Of a DNA stretch of 5,369 bases, positions 1 through 5,369 are shown piece after piece (the stretch's first letter is position 1; each line of letters starts with the position of its first letter). Origin of the DNA: Gammaproteobacteria bacterium UBA4475 (GTDB lineage: Bacteria; Pseudomonadota; Gammaproteobacteria; Pseudomonadales; Azotimanducaceae); NCBI GenBank assembly GCA_002389265.1, contig DGOD01000299.1, positions 1 through 5,369 on the forward strand, given 5' to 3'. The translations under genes and the position numbers were made by a program. The notes under the pieces were generated by a model. The model saw only the letters and a list, made by a program, of their open reading frames with translations. It made no database searches and had not been told where the DNA came from.

Positions 1-25
1 CATTCACAATGAACATTCACAATGA
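1..25. repeat. Tandem direct repeat, 13-base period
   Basis: CATTCACAATGA occurs at 1-12 and again, identically, at 14-25, separated by one A. The first copy begins at the first base of the window, so more copies may lie outside. On the pst-operon strand the unit reads TCATTGTGAATG. With only two visible copies I cannot say whether this is a regulatory repeat, an iteron-like array or replication slippage. Confidence 0.8.
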
Positions 26-68
26 GTACAAGGGCAATGATTTACACTGGCGCAGAGGGTGGCGTGAA

Positions 69-318
69 CGCAAGCGACGAGTCGCCAACTTAAACTGATA
101 TTCAGTACCGATAGACCCAACATCTACCTTTGTACTTTAATCACTCTTCCTGCGGTGGCCATAGACCCTGGTGTGTTTTGCGCTTGCGTAGTCGACATCA
201 ACGAGCGCACCGGTCATGTGGCAGCTCTTTTCGTTTTTACACCTATCAGCGTCGCAGCCAAGACTCACACAAAGGTCTCCAGGCTCATAGACTTCACGTT
301 GTTAATTGATCGCTTGCG
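69..318. repeat. Three dispersed copies of an 8-mer (CGCAAGCG)
   Basis: CGCAAGCG occurs on the plus strand at 69-76 and on the minus strand at 188-181 and 318-311. The copies are about 112 and 130 bases apart. The copies at 69 and 188 share nine bases (ACGCAAGCG); those at 69 and 318 share CGCAAGCGA. A given 8-mer is expected about 0.01 times in 378 bases counting both strands, although finding some repeated 8-mer after looking is less surprising. No function can be assigned. Confidence 0.5.
137..268 (-). CDS. Possible small Cys-rich protein, GTG start (unrecognised)
   Basis: A 43-residue frame runs from GTG at 268 to TAA at 139-137, downstream of phoU on the same strand. I do not recognise it. 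A GGAG lies eight bases before the GTG, a well-placed ribosome-binding site. The frame is rich in G-starting codons, as real coding sequence tends to be. The predicted peptide has three cysteines (GCDADRCKNEKSC), and a fourth Cys (LC) lies just upstream of the GTG, giving CX4CX4CX5C, which could bind metal. The open frame continues upstream to an in-frame TAA at 304-302 with no ATG, so it may instead be a fragment of a decayed longer gene; the same frame also reads plausibly above that TAA. The short length and lack of an ATG keep confidence low. Confidence 0.25.
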   Translation of the reverse strand: MSLGCDADRCKNEKSCHMTGALVDVDYASAKHTRVYGHRRKSD

Positions 319-378
319 GATTTAGTGAAACGACCTTTACGGCAACATACTATTTGATATGTGTTCGCCCATGCCGGG

Positions 379-1047
379 TTACTTTACGGCTCTTTGTGTT
401 TTATGCCTCACCACTTCTCCTTCCTCCATGAAGATGACCTCCTCGGCTATATTCGTCGCCAAATCAGCAATGCGTTCGAAGTTGCTGGATATAGTCAGTA
501 ATGACAGACTCGGCGCGATCAACCGAGCATCAGACTCCATGACACTTCTAAGTTTGACATACATCGCAGCATGAATAGTATCCACTTCATCGTCCAACTT
601 GCACACTGATTTCGCCAGGGCGACCTCATGATTCACTAACGCATCCAGGCAGGATTTAACCATTGTCTTGACTAACTCCCCCATCGCACCGAACTCCAGG
701 TTTTCTTCGATACGTGGATACTGAGCAAGAAACTCGATCCGCTCAAGCACATTGATTGCTTGATCGCCCATTCTCTCAAGGTCGTTATTGACTTTCAGCA
801 CAACAATGATAAAACGCAGGTCTACCGCCACCGGCTGATGCAAGGCCAACACCTTGAGGCACTCCTCCTCAATGGTCACCTCCATTTCGTTTATCTCTAC
901 CTCCGCCTCGCGCATCAGCGCTGTAATCGACAGATCTCTGTTCGCCTGCAAGGAGATGGCGTGATTAATATTTTCTTCGACTCTGGCGCCAAGTAGCAGA
1001 ATCGACTTTCTCAAGTTATCCAGGTCACGTTGTAGATGCATAGTCAT
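379..1047 (-). CDS. phoU: Phosphate transport system regulator PhoU
   Basis: PhoU is a cytoplasmic helical protein. In characterised bacteria it links the Pst transporter to the PhoR sensor kinase, keeps the Pho regulon off when phosphate is sufficient, and limits uptake. This protein has 222 residues (E. coli PhoU has 241). It shows the family's duplicated three-helix architecture, with one E/DxxxD metal-binding motif per half: NNDLERMGDQA (Glu91 and Asp95) and SNFERIADLATNIAEE (Glu191 and Asp195). HQPVAVDLRFIIVVLKV in the first half is also typical. The start is ATG at 1047; a second ATG two codons later (1041) is equally possible from sequence alone. The gene follows pstB by five bases and is the last clear gene of the operon. 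No obvious terminator follows it. Confidence 0.97.
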   Translation of the reverse strand: MTMHLQRDLDNLRKSILLLGARVEENINHAISLQANRDLSITALMREAEVEINEMEVTIEEECLKVLALHQPVAVDLRFIIVVLKVNNDLERMGDQAINVLERIEFLAQYPRIEENLEFGAMGELVKTMVKSCLDALVNHEVALAKSVCKLDDEVDTIHAAMYVKLRSVMESDARLIAPSLSLLTISSNFERIADLATNIAEEVIFMEEGEVVRHKTQRAVK

Positions 1048-1052
1048 AATCG

Positions 1053-1814
1053 TTAGCCAAACCTCCCTGTGACGTAGTCTTCGGTTCTTTTTTGTTTTGG
1101 TCGCGTGAAAACCTGATCAGTATCTCCATACTCAATCAACGTGCCACTTTCCATAAAGGCAGTGTAGTCGGAGACTCGCGAAGCTTGCTGCATGTTGTGT
1201 GTAACAATCACGATCGTGTAGTTTTGTTTAAGTTCAAACAATAAGTCCTCAATCCGCGCCGTCGACACGGGATCAAGTGCCGAGCAGGGCTCGTCCATCA
1301 AAATGACCTCCGGCTCCATTGCCAGCGCCCGAGCAATGCAGAGTCGTTGCTGCTGGCCACCGGAAAGATTGAGGGCTGAATCATCTAGGCGATCTTTAAC
1401 TTCTTCCCACAAAGCAGCCTGTTTCAAGGCCCGCTCAACTCGCAGGTTAATATCACCTGGCAAGCCGTTAATCGTTGGCCCCCATGCGACATTGCGGAAT
1501 ATAGATTTAGGAAACGGGTTAGGCCGTTGAAAAACCATGCCCATATGCAAACGTACCTCAACCGGATCGACACCTTCGTCATACAAATTCGTGTCCCGAT
1601 AAAGAATCTCACCATCTTGGGTAACATGATCGATAAAATCATTCATCCGGTTTAATGATCTCAACAGCGTGCTTTTCCCACACCCTGACGGACCAATTAT
1701 CGCTGTGATTTTCTTTTCATAGATCGACAGATTGACGTTCTTTACCGCGGCATGCCCGCCATAGCGGATCGTAACATCCCGCGCCTCCAGTACTGCGTTC
1801 TCACTGTTGATCAT
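1053..1814 (-). CDS. pstB: Phosphate ABC transporter, ATP-binding protein PstB
   Basis: The cytoplasmic ATPase that powers phosphate import through PstCA. It has 253 residues (E. coli PstB has 257), and all nucleotide-binding motifs are intact: Walker [10 protein letters not shown] (41-49), Q-loop [11 protein letters not shown] (Gln96), signature LSGGQQQR (150-157), Walker B VILMDE with catalytic Glu175, D-loop SALD (178-181) and the switch His206 in THNMQQA. The segment LNRMND after Walker A and the RPNPFPKSI sequence after the Q-loop glutamine are hallmarks of PstB rather than other importer ATPases. The ATG overlaps the pstA stop codon. An AAAGGA lies eight bases upstream of it, a good ribosome-binding site. 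phoU starts five bases after the stop codon. The assignment is essentially certain. Confidence 0.98.
   Translation of the reverse strand: MINSENAVLEARDVTIRYGGHAAVKNVNLSIYEKKITAIIGPSGCGKSTLLRSLNRMNDFIDHVTQDGEILYRDTNLYDEGVDPVEVRLHMGMVFQRPNPFPKSIFRNVAWGPTINGLPGDINLRVERALKQAALWEEVKDRLDDSALNLSGGQQQRLCIARALAMEPEVILMDEPCSALDPVSTARIEDLLFELKQNYTIVIVTHNMQQASRVSDYTAFMESGTLIEYGDTDQVFTRPKQKRTEDYVTGRFG
1062..1067 (-). promoter_or_regulatory. Probable phoU ribosome-binding site with long spacing
   Basis: A strong GGGAGG lies inside the last codons of pstB, 14 bases before the phoU ATG at 1047 and 20 bases before the ATG at 1041. The usual gap is 5-10 bases. No better purine run lies closer, so phoU initiation probably relies on this site together with translational coupling to pstB, whose stop codon (1055-1053) lies between the site and the start. 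Confidence 0.5.
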
Positions 1815-2704
1815 TTCTGTGTTCCTTTGTAGCGAATGAGCACAGCCAGTGCATTCATGGTAAGCAAAACGGCGAGCAACACGATGATACCGGCGGCCGC
1901 AAGTTCATGGAATTCCGCTTGAGGCCTCGAGGCCCAGTTAAATATTTGAATGGGTAGCGCAGTAAACTCATCCATTGGCCCTTCCGGTGTAAACGCAACG
2001 TAGGTTAGGGCACCGATCATAATCAAGGGCGCTGTCTCGCCTATCGCCCTTGACAAGGCGAGAATAACACCCGTTAAAATACCCGGAATCGCCGCCGGCA
2101 ATACATGTGACCTAACAACCTGCCACTGGGTCGCACCAACTGCATAAGCCGCCAGCCGGATGGAAGAAGGTACTGCGCGAATTGCTTCTTTTGATGAGAT
2201 GATAATGACTGGCAAAATCAGCAACGACATTGTCATGGCACCAGCTAGCACACTGCGCTCAAGACCGAAGAAACGCACAAAAATCGCCAACCCTAATATG
2301 CCATATACTATCGACGGAACACCGGCGAGATTGGCAATATTGATCTCAATAACTCGAGTAAGTCTCGAAGCTGGCGCATAGTCTTCAAGATAGATTGCAG
2401 CCAGCACCCCCATTGGCAGAGCAATGAGCGCGGTCAAGCTCACAACCCAAAGTGTGCCGTACAAGGCAGACTTAACACCCGCTTTTTCCGGGAACCGCGA
2501 TGGAAAGTTATTCAGAAACTGTGCATCCAGCCAAGGTAGACCGTCAGCCCCAACCTGGGCGATCAACAGACCCAATACACTCACAGCAAATAGGGTAAAG
2601 CCAATACACAGCGCTTTGAACAATGAAGCAACAACATGTCGACGTCGGAGCGAGGCAGACCGATGCCCCAACGAATCGCCGTTGGTAGAAGGGCTAATCT
2701 TCAT
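1811..2704 (-). CDS. pstA: Phosphate ABC transporter, permease subunit PstA
   Basis: The second channel-forming subunit of the phosphate importer, pairing with PstC in the inner membrane. It has 297 residues (E. coli PstA has 296). A basic cytoplasmic N-terminus (RRRH at 20-23) leads into about six membrane segments, near 29-51, 76-103, 119-147, 152-172, 207-232 and 268-290. The coupling loop is at 184-203, [20 protein letters not shown], followed by [16 protein letters not shown], a characteristic PstA stretch; [14 protein letters not shown] (124-137) is also typical. A purine-rich AGAGG lies ten bases before the ATG, inside the end of pstC. The start overlaps the pstC stop by one base, and its TGA overlaps the pstB ATG by four bases (ATGA), so these genes are probably translated as a coupled set. 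Nothing appears truncated or missing. Confidence 0.96.
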   Translation of the reverse strand: MKISPSTNGDSLGHRSASLRRRHVVASLFKALCIGFTLFAVSVLGLLIAQVGADGLPWLDAQFLNNFPSRFPEKAGVKSALYGTLWVVSLTALIALPMGVLAAIYLEDYAPASRLTRVIEINIANLAGVPSIVYGILGLAIFVRFFGLERSVLAGAMTMSLLILPVIIISSKEAIRAVPSSIRLAAYAVGATQWQVVRSHVLPAAIPGILTGVILALSRAIGETAPLIMIGALTYVAFTPEGPMDEFTALPIQIFNWASRPQAEFHELAAAGIIVLLAVLLTMNALAVLIRYKGTQK

Positions 2705-3603
2705 TACTCATAGACCTCTTGGTATTTCCGCATCACCTTATTCGCGAGCAGGTTCATCACCAGCGTGATGGTGAACAACACGCTAGCAACAGCAAACAAG
2801 GTTTTATAAGCCAAACCACCACTTGGGGTATCGCCCAGGCTTACCTGAACTATATAAGCCGTCATGGTTTGGATACTTTCCAGCGGATTTAGGGTCAAAT
2901 TGGGTGTGGCGCCCGCAGCAAGGGTCACCGCCATGGTTTCGCCGATGGCCCGTGACACTGCCAAGACAAAGGCAGCAAAAATACCCGATAGAGCCGCTGG
3001 CACGACAACCCTGGCCGTCACTTCGTAGGATGTGGCGCCCACGGAGTAGGCCCCCTCCCGAAGGCTCGACGGCACTGACCGCAGCGCGTCGTCGCACAGT
3101 GAGGCCACCATCGGTAGCACCATGACGCCAACAACGATCGCTGCACTGGCCGCATTGAAAATTTGCACATCATCGAATACGAGCCGTAATCCCGGGGTGA
3201 CGAAAGAGATCGCAAAGTAGCCATAAACAACCGTAGGAATACCGGCGAGCACTTCTAGTACCGGTTTAATAATATTCCGCGCCCGATCACTGGCATACTC
3301 ACTCAGGTACACAGCACAGGCTAAACCCACTGGCAGGGCGACGATAGAAGACCCGACCACGATCAACATAGTACCCCCGAGCAGCGGCAGAATGCCGTAA
3401 GCCTTGGGCTCAAGTAATGGTCGCCACTCGGTACCAAAAAGAAAATCTGTAACCGAGACCTCCTCAAAAAAACTGCTGGTTTCAACCGCCAATATGCCGA
3501 TAACAATCACAGTGGTTAGTACAGAGATAAAAGCACACACAAAGAATAGCTGACGAAGAATCGCCTCTCCCCATCGGTACTTTGAAGCAGCCAGTAATGT
3601 CAT
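2704..3603 (-). CDS. pstC: Phosphate ABC transporter, permease subunit PstC
   Basis: One of the two inner-membrane subunits that form the phosphate channel. The protein has 299 residues (E. coli PstC has 319) with about six hydrophobic segments, near 19-40, 74-100, 112-136, 152-172, 204-229 and 266-288. The cytoplasmic coupling loop that docks on PstB is at 183-202, [20 protein letters not shown], followed by [10 protein letters not shown], both typical of Pst permeases. [15 protein letters not shown] (117-131) and the C-terminal YQEVYE are also typical of PstC and help separate it from PstA. The ATG at 3603 is the only plausible start before the first membrane segment. The 18 bases between the upstream hairpin and this ATG contain no Shine-Dalgarno sequence, only an A-run, so initiation may be weak. 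Its stop codon shares one base with the pstA start (TAATG), suggesting coupled translation. Confidence 0.96.
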   Translation of the reverse strand: MTLLAASKYRWGEAILRQLFFVCAFISVLTTVIVIGILAVETSSFFEEVSVTDFLFGTEWRPLLEPKAYGILPLLGGTMLIVVGSSIVALPVGLACAVYLSEYASDRARNIIKPVLEVLAGIPTVVYGYFAISFVTPGLRLVFDDVQIFNAASAAIVVGVMVLPMVASLCDDALRSVPSSLREGAYSVGATSYEVTARVVVPAALSGIFAAFVLAVSRAIGETMAVTLAAGATPNLTLNPLESIQTMTAYIVQVSLGDTPSGGLAYKTLFAVASVLFTITLVMNLLANKVMRKYQEVYE

Positions 3604-3621
3604 AGTGTTTTTTCGCAGCCC

Positions 3622-3653
3622 ACCGGCTCCTTCGCTAGGGCGAAAGAGCCAGT
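3622..3653 (-). promoter_or_regulatory. Stem-loop in the pstS-pstC intergenic region
   Basis: The minus-strand transcript can form a 14-base-pair stem with a four-base loop (CCUA): ACUGGCUCUUUCGC pairs with GCGAAGGAGCCGGU. Twelve pairs are Watson-Crick and two are G-U wobbles that exist only in the minus-strand RNA. On the plus strand those two positions would be C-A mismatches, so the structure favours the pst mRNA. It starts 26 bases after the pstS stop codon and ends 18 bases before the pstC ATG. No U-run follows it (the next bases are GGGCUGCG and then an A-run), so it is not a standard Rho-independent terminator. A role in protecting the 3' end of pstS mRNA after processing, or in partial attenuation, is inferred from similar hairpins after binding-protein genes in other ABC operons. 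Confidence 0.72.
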
Positions 3654-3679
3654 TTCAATAAGGGACAAAAGATGAGATG

Positions 3680-4672
3680 TTACTGACCTACTAACTTGCT
3701 CAAGGTTGAATCTGGTAGATAGGCGCTGCCCGTGATTTTTTGCGCAACCCGATCTTTTGCGGCTTGGTAAACTGACGCTGGCAATGCAATGTAGCCCACC
3801 TCACCCGCAAGCTTGCCGGCATTTTCTAGGTAATAATCAACAAATCCGACCACTTCTGGTCGATCCAAGGCAGACTTGTTTACATAGATAAAAATCGGCC
3901 GGGAAAGTGGCGCATAGGTACCATTATTGATAGTGGCCACTGTTGGAGCAACGATACCATCTGGACCCAAAATTGGGACAGCTCGAAGCTTGTCCGCATT
4001 TTCGATGTAATAAGCGAAGCCGAAATATCCCAGAGAATATTTATCTCCAGAGATCCCCTGTACTAAAACGTTATCATCCTCACTCGCTGTGAAGTCACCG
4101 CGCGAGGCTTGCTCCTTGCCATTCACCACACCGGTAAAGTAGTCGAAGGTACCTGAGTCTGTACCAGGGCCATACAAGCGAATGGTTTCCGCAGGCCACT
4201 CAAGGCGAACGTCTTTCCAGGTCATTACTGTGCTGTCAGGCTGCCAAATTTGGTTCAGTTCAGCCACGGTCAAATAATCAACCCAGTCGTTTTCCAGGCT
4301 AACCACCAAAGAAATACCGTCATAGGCAACTGGTAATTCAATAAACTCTATTCCAGCAGCAACAGCTTTCGCCGCTTCGGAAGCTTTAATTGGCCTGGAT
4401 GCGTCACTGATGTCAATTTCCTGGTTAGCAAACTTCTTGAAGCCACCACCAGTGCCGGATACGCCCACTGTCACTCTGACCTGCGGCGCAACTGCACCAA
4501 AGTCCTCGGCGACTGCTTCGCTGATAGGAAACACCGTGCTCGATCCATCAAGCTGGACCTTGCCGCTGAGACTCCCTTGTTCATCAACACTAGGCCTGAT
4601 GTTGTCGACTGCAGGCTCACCGCAACCAACCATGAAAGTCGTCATAACCGCTAACAGGATCAACTTCCGCAT
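3680..4672 (-). CDS. pstS: Phosphate ABC transporter, phosphate-binding protein (probable lipoprotein)
   Basis: PstS binds inorganic phosphate outside the inner membrane and delivers it to PstCA. I place the start at the ATG at 4672 (330 residues). The frame can be extended to a GTG at 4702, but that adds ten charged residues ahead of a normal signal peptide and lies at or above the predicted transcription start. The N-terminus MRKLILLAVMTTFMVGC is a short basic region, a hydrophobic core and a lipobox-like MVGC, with Cys17 as the likely lipidated residue and Gly at +2. Ligand-loop motifs follow: LDGSSTVFPISEA (41-53), GVSGTGGGF (70-78), DISDASRPI (87-95) and GPGTDSGTF (168-176), the PstS pattern of Ser/Thr-rich helix starts and an Asp that contacts phosphate. 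GYFGFAYY lies further on. The length is close to E. coli PstS (346 before processing). It is the first gene of the operon and is followed by a hairpin. The function is firm; the lipoprotein assignment is an inference from the N-terminus. Confidence 0.95.
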   Translation of the reverse strand: MRKLILLAVMTTFMVGCGEPAVDNIRPSVDEQGSLSGKVQLDGSSTVFPISEAVAEDFGAVAPQVRVTVGVSGTGGGFKKFANQEIDISDASRPIKASEAAKAVAAGIEFIELPVAYDGISLVVSLENDWVDYLTVAELNQIWQPDSTVMTWKDVRLEWPAETIRLYGPGTDSGTFDYFTGVVNGKEQASRGDFTASEDDNVLVQGISGDKYSLGYFGFAYYIENADKLRAVPILGPDGIVAPTVATINNGTYAPLSRPIFIYVNKSALDRPEVVGFVDYYLENAGKLAGEVGYIALPASVYQAAKDRVAQKITGSAYLPDSTLSKLVGQ

Positions 4673-4702
4673 GTAGAATCTCGCTTGTCTTAAAGTCCGC
4701 AC

Positions 4703-4747
4703 ATTTAAGTCGAGAAGCGTAAAGATTCAGCAAAGATGAAATTAAAG
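4703..4747 (-). promoter_or_regulatory. Candidate PhoB-dependent promoter of the pst operon
   Basis: On the minus strand, three CTTT-starting heptamers lie upstream of pstS: CTTTAAT (4747-4741), CTTTGCT (4735-4729) and CTTTACG (4724-4718). The last two are separated by GAAT, giving the 7+4+7 layout of a Pho box (E. coli consensus CTGTCAT, four AT-rich bases, CTGTCAT-like). Nine bases after the last heptamer is TTAAAT (4708-4703), a 4/6 match to a -10 box at about the distance seen in PhoB-activated promoters, which lack a good -35. The individual heptamers match the consensus only partly; each has T for the usual G at position 3. Support comes from the position, spacing and known regulation of pst operons rather than from motif strength. 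Transcription would begin near 4697-4695, upstream of the ATG at 4672. Confidence 0.38.
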
Positions 4748-4793
4748 AAAGGTTAAGATTCTAAAGGTAGCGAATTTATTGACCTGCAAGCCT

Positions 4794-5369
4794 TTACTGG
4801 GCTTGATCCAACTCTCGCATTAAGCCTTCCTGAGCTACCGACGCGACCAATTCACCTGCTTGAGTGAACATCATGCCCCGATTAAAACCGCGAGAACCGG
4901 CGGCTGCAGGACTATCTTGGACGAACAAATGCCACTCAGTAACATCGATCGGCCGATGAAACCACATGGCATGGTCCAAACTGGCGGTCATCAGACCGCT
5001 CAGGAATGACTTGCCATGAGGCAAAGTTGATGTGCTCAAAATGCCCATATCAGAGGCATAAGCCAATAGACTCTGGTGCAATACCTGGTCGGCATCAACG
5101 CTGCCCCGCGCGCGCATCCATACCTGCTGATGTGGTGGGCGCTTTACCGGCTTGACAAAGCTGTAGGGCTCGACCCGACGAATTTCAATCGGCCGCATCG
5201 CCATCAGACGTTGCATTTCAGCCGGCCAAGCATCAATAGACGACCCAGAAAACATCTCCTCATCACCAGGGCAATCCTCGGGAGCCGGAACCTGTGGCAT
5301 TTCTGCCTGGTGATTCAGCCCTGCTTCGGCAACTTGAAAGGATGCAGACATATTGAATATCGCTTCGCC
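4794..5369 (-). CDS. tesB: Acyl-CoA thioesterase II, C-terminal part (5' end outside window)
   Basis: This is the last 191 codons of a TesB-type thioesterase, which hydrolyses acyl-CoA to free fatty acid and CoA in the cytoplasm. The frame stays open to the window edge: the codons before the internal ATG at 5351 read GEAIFN and continue the TesB pattern (E. coli has PIFYMTASFQ there). The true start therefore lies outside and about 95 N-terminal residues are missing, judged from the family's usual 285-290. The second hot-dog domain is recognisable from QVWMRARGS, LLAYASD, PHG, LDHAMWFHRP, SRGFNRG and VAQEGLMR. All three residues of the E. coli triad (Asp204, Thr228, Gln278) have counterparts: Asp of YASD (5051-5049), Ser of ASLDH (4982-4980, Ser for Thr) and Gln of AQEG (4832-4830). 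It ends with TAA, 121 bases before the pstS ATG, with no clear terminator between. The tesB call is firm at family level; the physiological substrate is unknown. Confidence 0.93.
   Translation of the reverse strand, partial: GEAIFNMSASFQVAEAGLNHQAEMPQVPAPEDCPGDEEMFSGSSIDAWPAEMQRLMAMRPIEIRRVEPYSFVKPVKRPPHQQVWMRARGSVDADQVLHQSLLAYASDMGILSTSTLPHGKSFLSGLMTASLDHAMWFHRPIDVTEWHLFVQDSPAAAGSRGFNRGMMFTQAGELVASVAQEGLMRELDQAQ

Larger units (their letters stand above)
1..378. other. Region downstream of phoU without a clear gene
   Basis: No frame here encodes a recognisable protein. It contains the 13-base tandem repeat at the edge, three CGCAAGCG copies, three ATAGAC copies (111, 161 and 287; the first two extend to ATAGACCC), and the weak 43-residue Cys-rich frame. 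A second short minus-strand frame (123-4, 39 codons, ATG start, Cys-rich end) runs through the tandem repeat and is less credible. Just after the phoU stop the transcript has only weak hairpins (CCC/GGG around 379-369, ACATA/TATGT around 362-345) and no U-run, so a Rho-independent terminator is not visible. Confidence 0.6.

Noticed and set aside
74..85. Palindrome GCGACGAGTCGC
   Set aside because: The arms are only two bases apart, too close for a hairpin, and a lone 12-base palindrome is not enough to call an operator.
68..322. 85-codon plus-strand open frame in the downstream region
   Set aside because: It has no ATG, and it lies in exact antisense codon register with the minus-strand Cys-rich frame, whose G-starting codons explain the absence of stops.
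345..379. Possible terminator after phoU
   Set aside because: Only 3- and 5-bp stems are present and no U-run follows, so it cannot be supported as Rho-independent.
359..574. 71-residue plus-strand open frame overlapping the phoU 3' end
   Set aside because: Almost all of it is antisense to phoU, including the second ExxxD motif; it has no ribosome-binding site or family resemblance.
760..996. 78-residue plus-strand open frame opposite phoU
   Set aside because: It lies wholly antisense to well-conserved phoU sequence and shows no recognisable protein features.
2823..3125. 100-residue plus-strand open frame inside pstC
   Set aside because: It is antisense to the conserved pstC membrane and coupling-loop region and rich in Pro, Arg and Trp; it is a shadow of pstC.
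4762..4796. TAAAGG/CCTTTA inverted repeat at the tesB stop codon
   Set aside because: A six-base AT-rich stem with a 23-base loop is unlikely to be stable and has no U-run after it.

Overview
The window holds a complete phosphate-specific transport operon, pstS-pstC-pstA-pstB-phoU, all on the minus strand and running from about 4672 down to 379. Upstream of it, on the same strand, lies the 3' part of an acyl-CoA thioesterase II gene (tesB) cut by the right edge of the window. The residue patterns of TesB, PstB and PhoU, the gene order and the moderate base composition suggest a Gram-negative gammaproteobacterium. A marine or aquatic lineage is possible, but the sequence does not prove it.

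Layout from right to left, in the direction of transcription: tesB fragment (5369-4794); a 121-base AT-rich gap with a candidate PhoB-type promoter; pstS (4672-3680), encoding an apparent lipoprotein phosphate-binding protein; a 76-base gap with a strong RNA hairpin (3653-3622); then pstC, pstA, pstB and phoU, tightly packed. The pstC stop and pstA start share one base, pstA and pstB overlap by four bases (ATGA), and pstB and phoU are five bases apart. Positions 378-1 hold no convincing gene: one possible 43-residue Cys-rich ORF, a 13-base tandem repeat at the very edge, and three copies of an 8-mer.

Together the genes encode high-affinity phosphate import. PstS captures phosphate outside the inner membrane, PstC and PstA form the channel, and PstB hydrolyses ATP. 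PhoU, in characterised systems, connects the transporter to the PhoR/PhoB two-component system and restrains uptake. phoB and phoR are not in the window. The hairpin after pstS and the absence of a clear ribosome-binding site before pstC would fit making more binding protein than membrane components.

I found no undescribed multi-gene system here. The points most worth checking are the pstS-pstC hairpin, the lipoprotein nature of PstS, the divergent Pho box, and the repeat-containing tail downstream of phoU.
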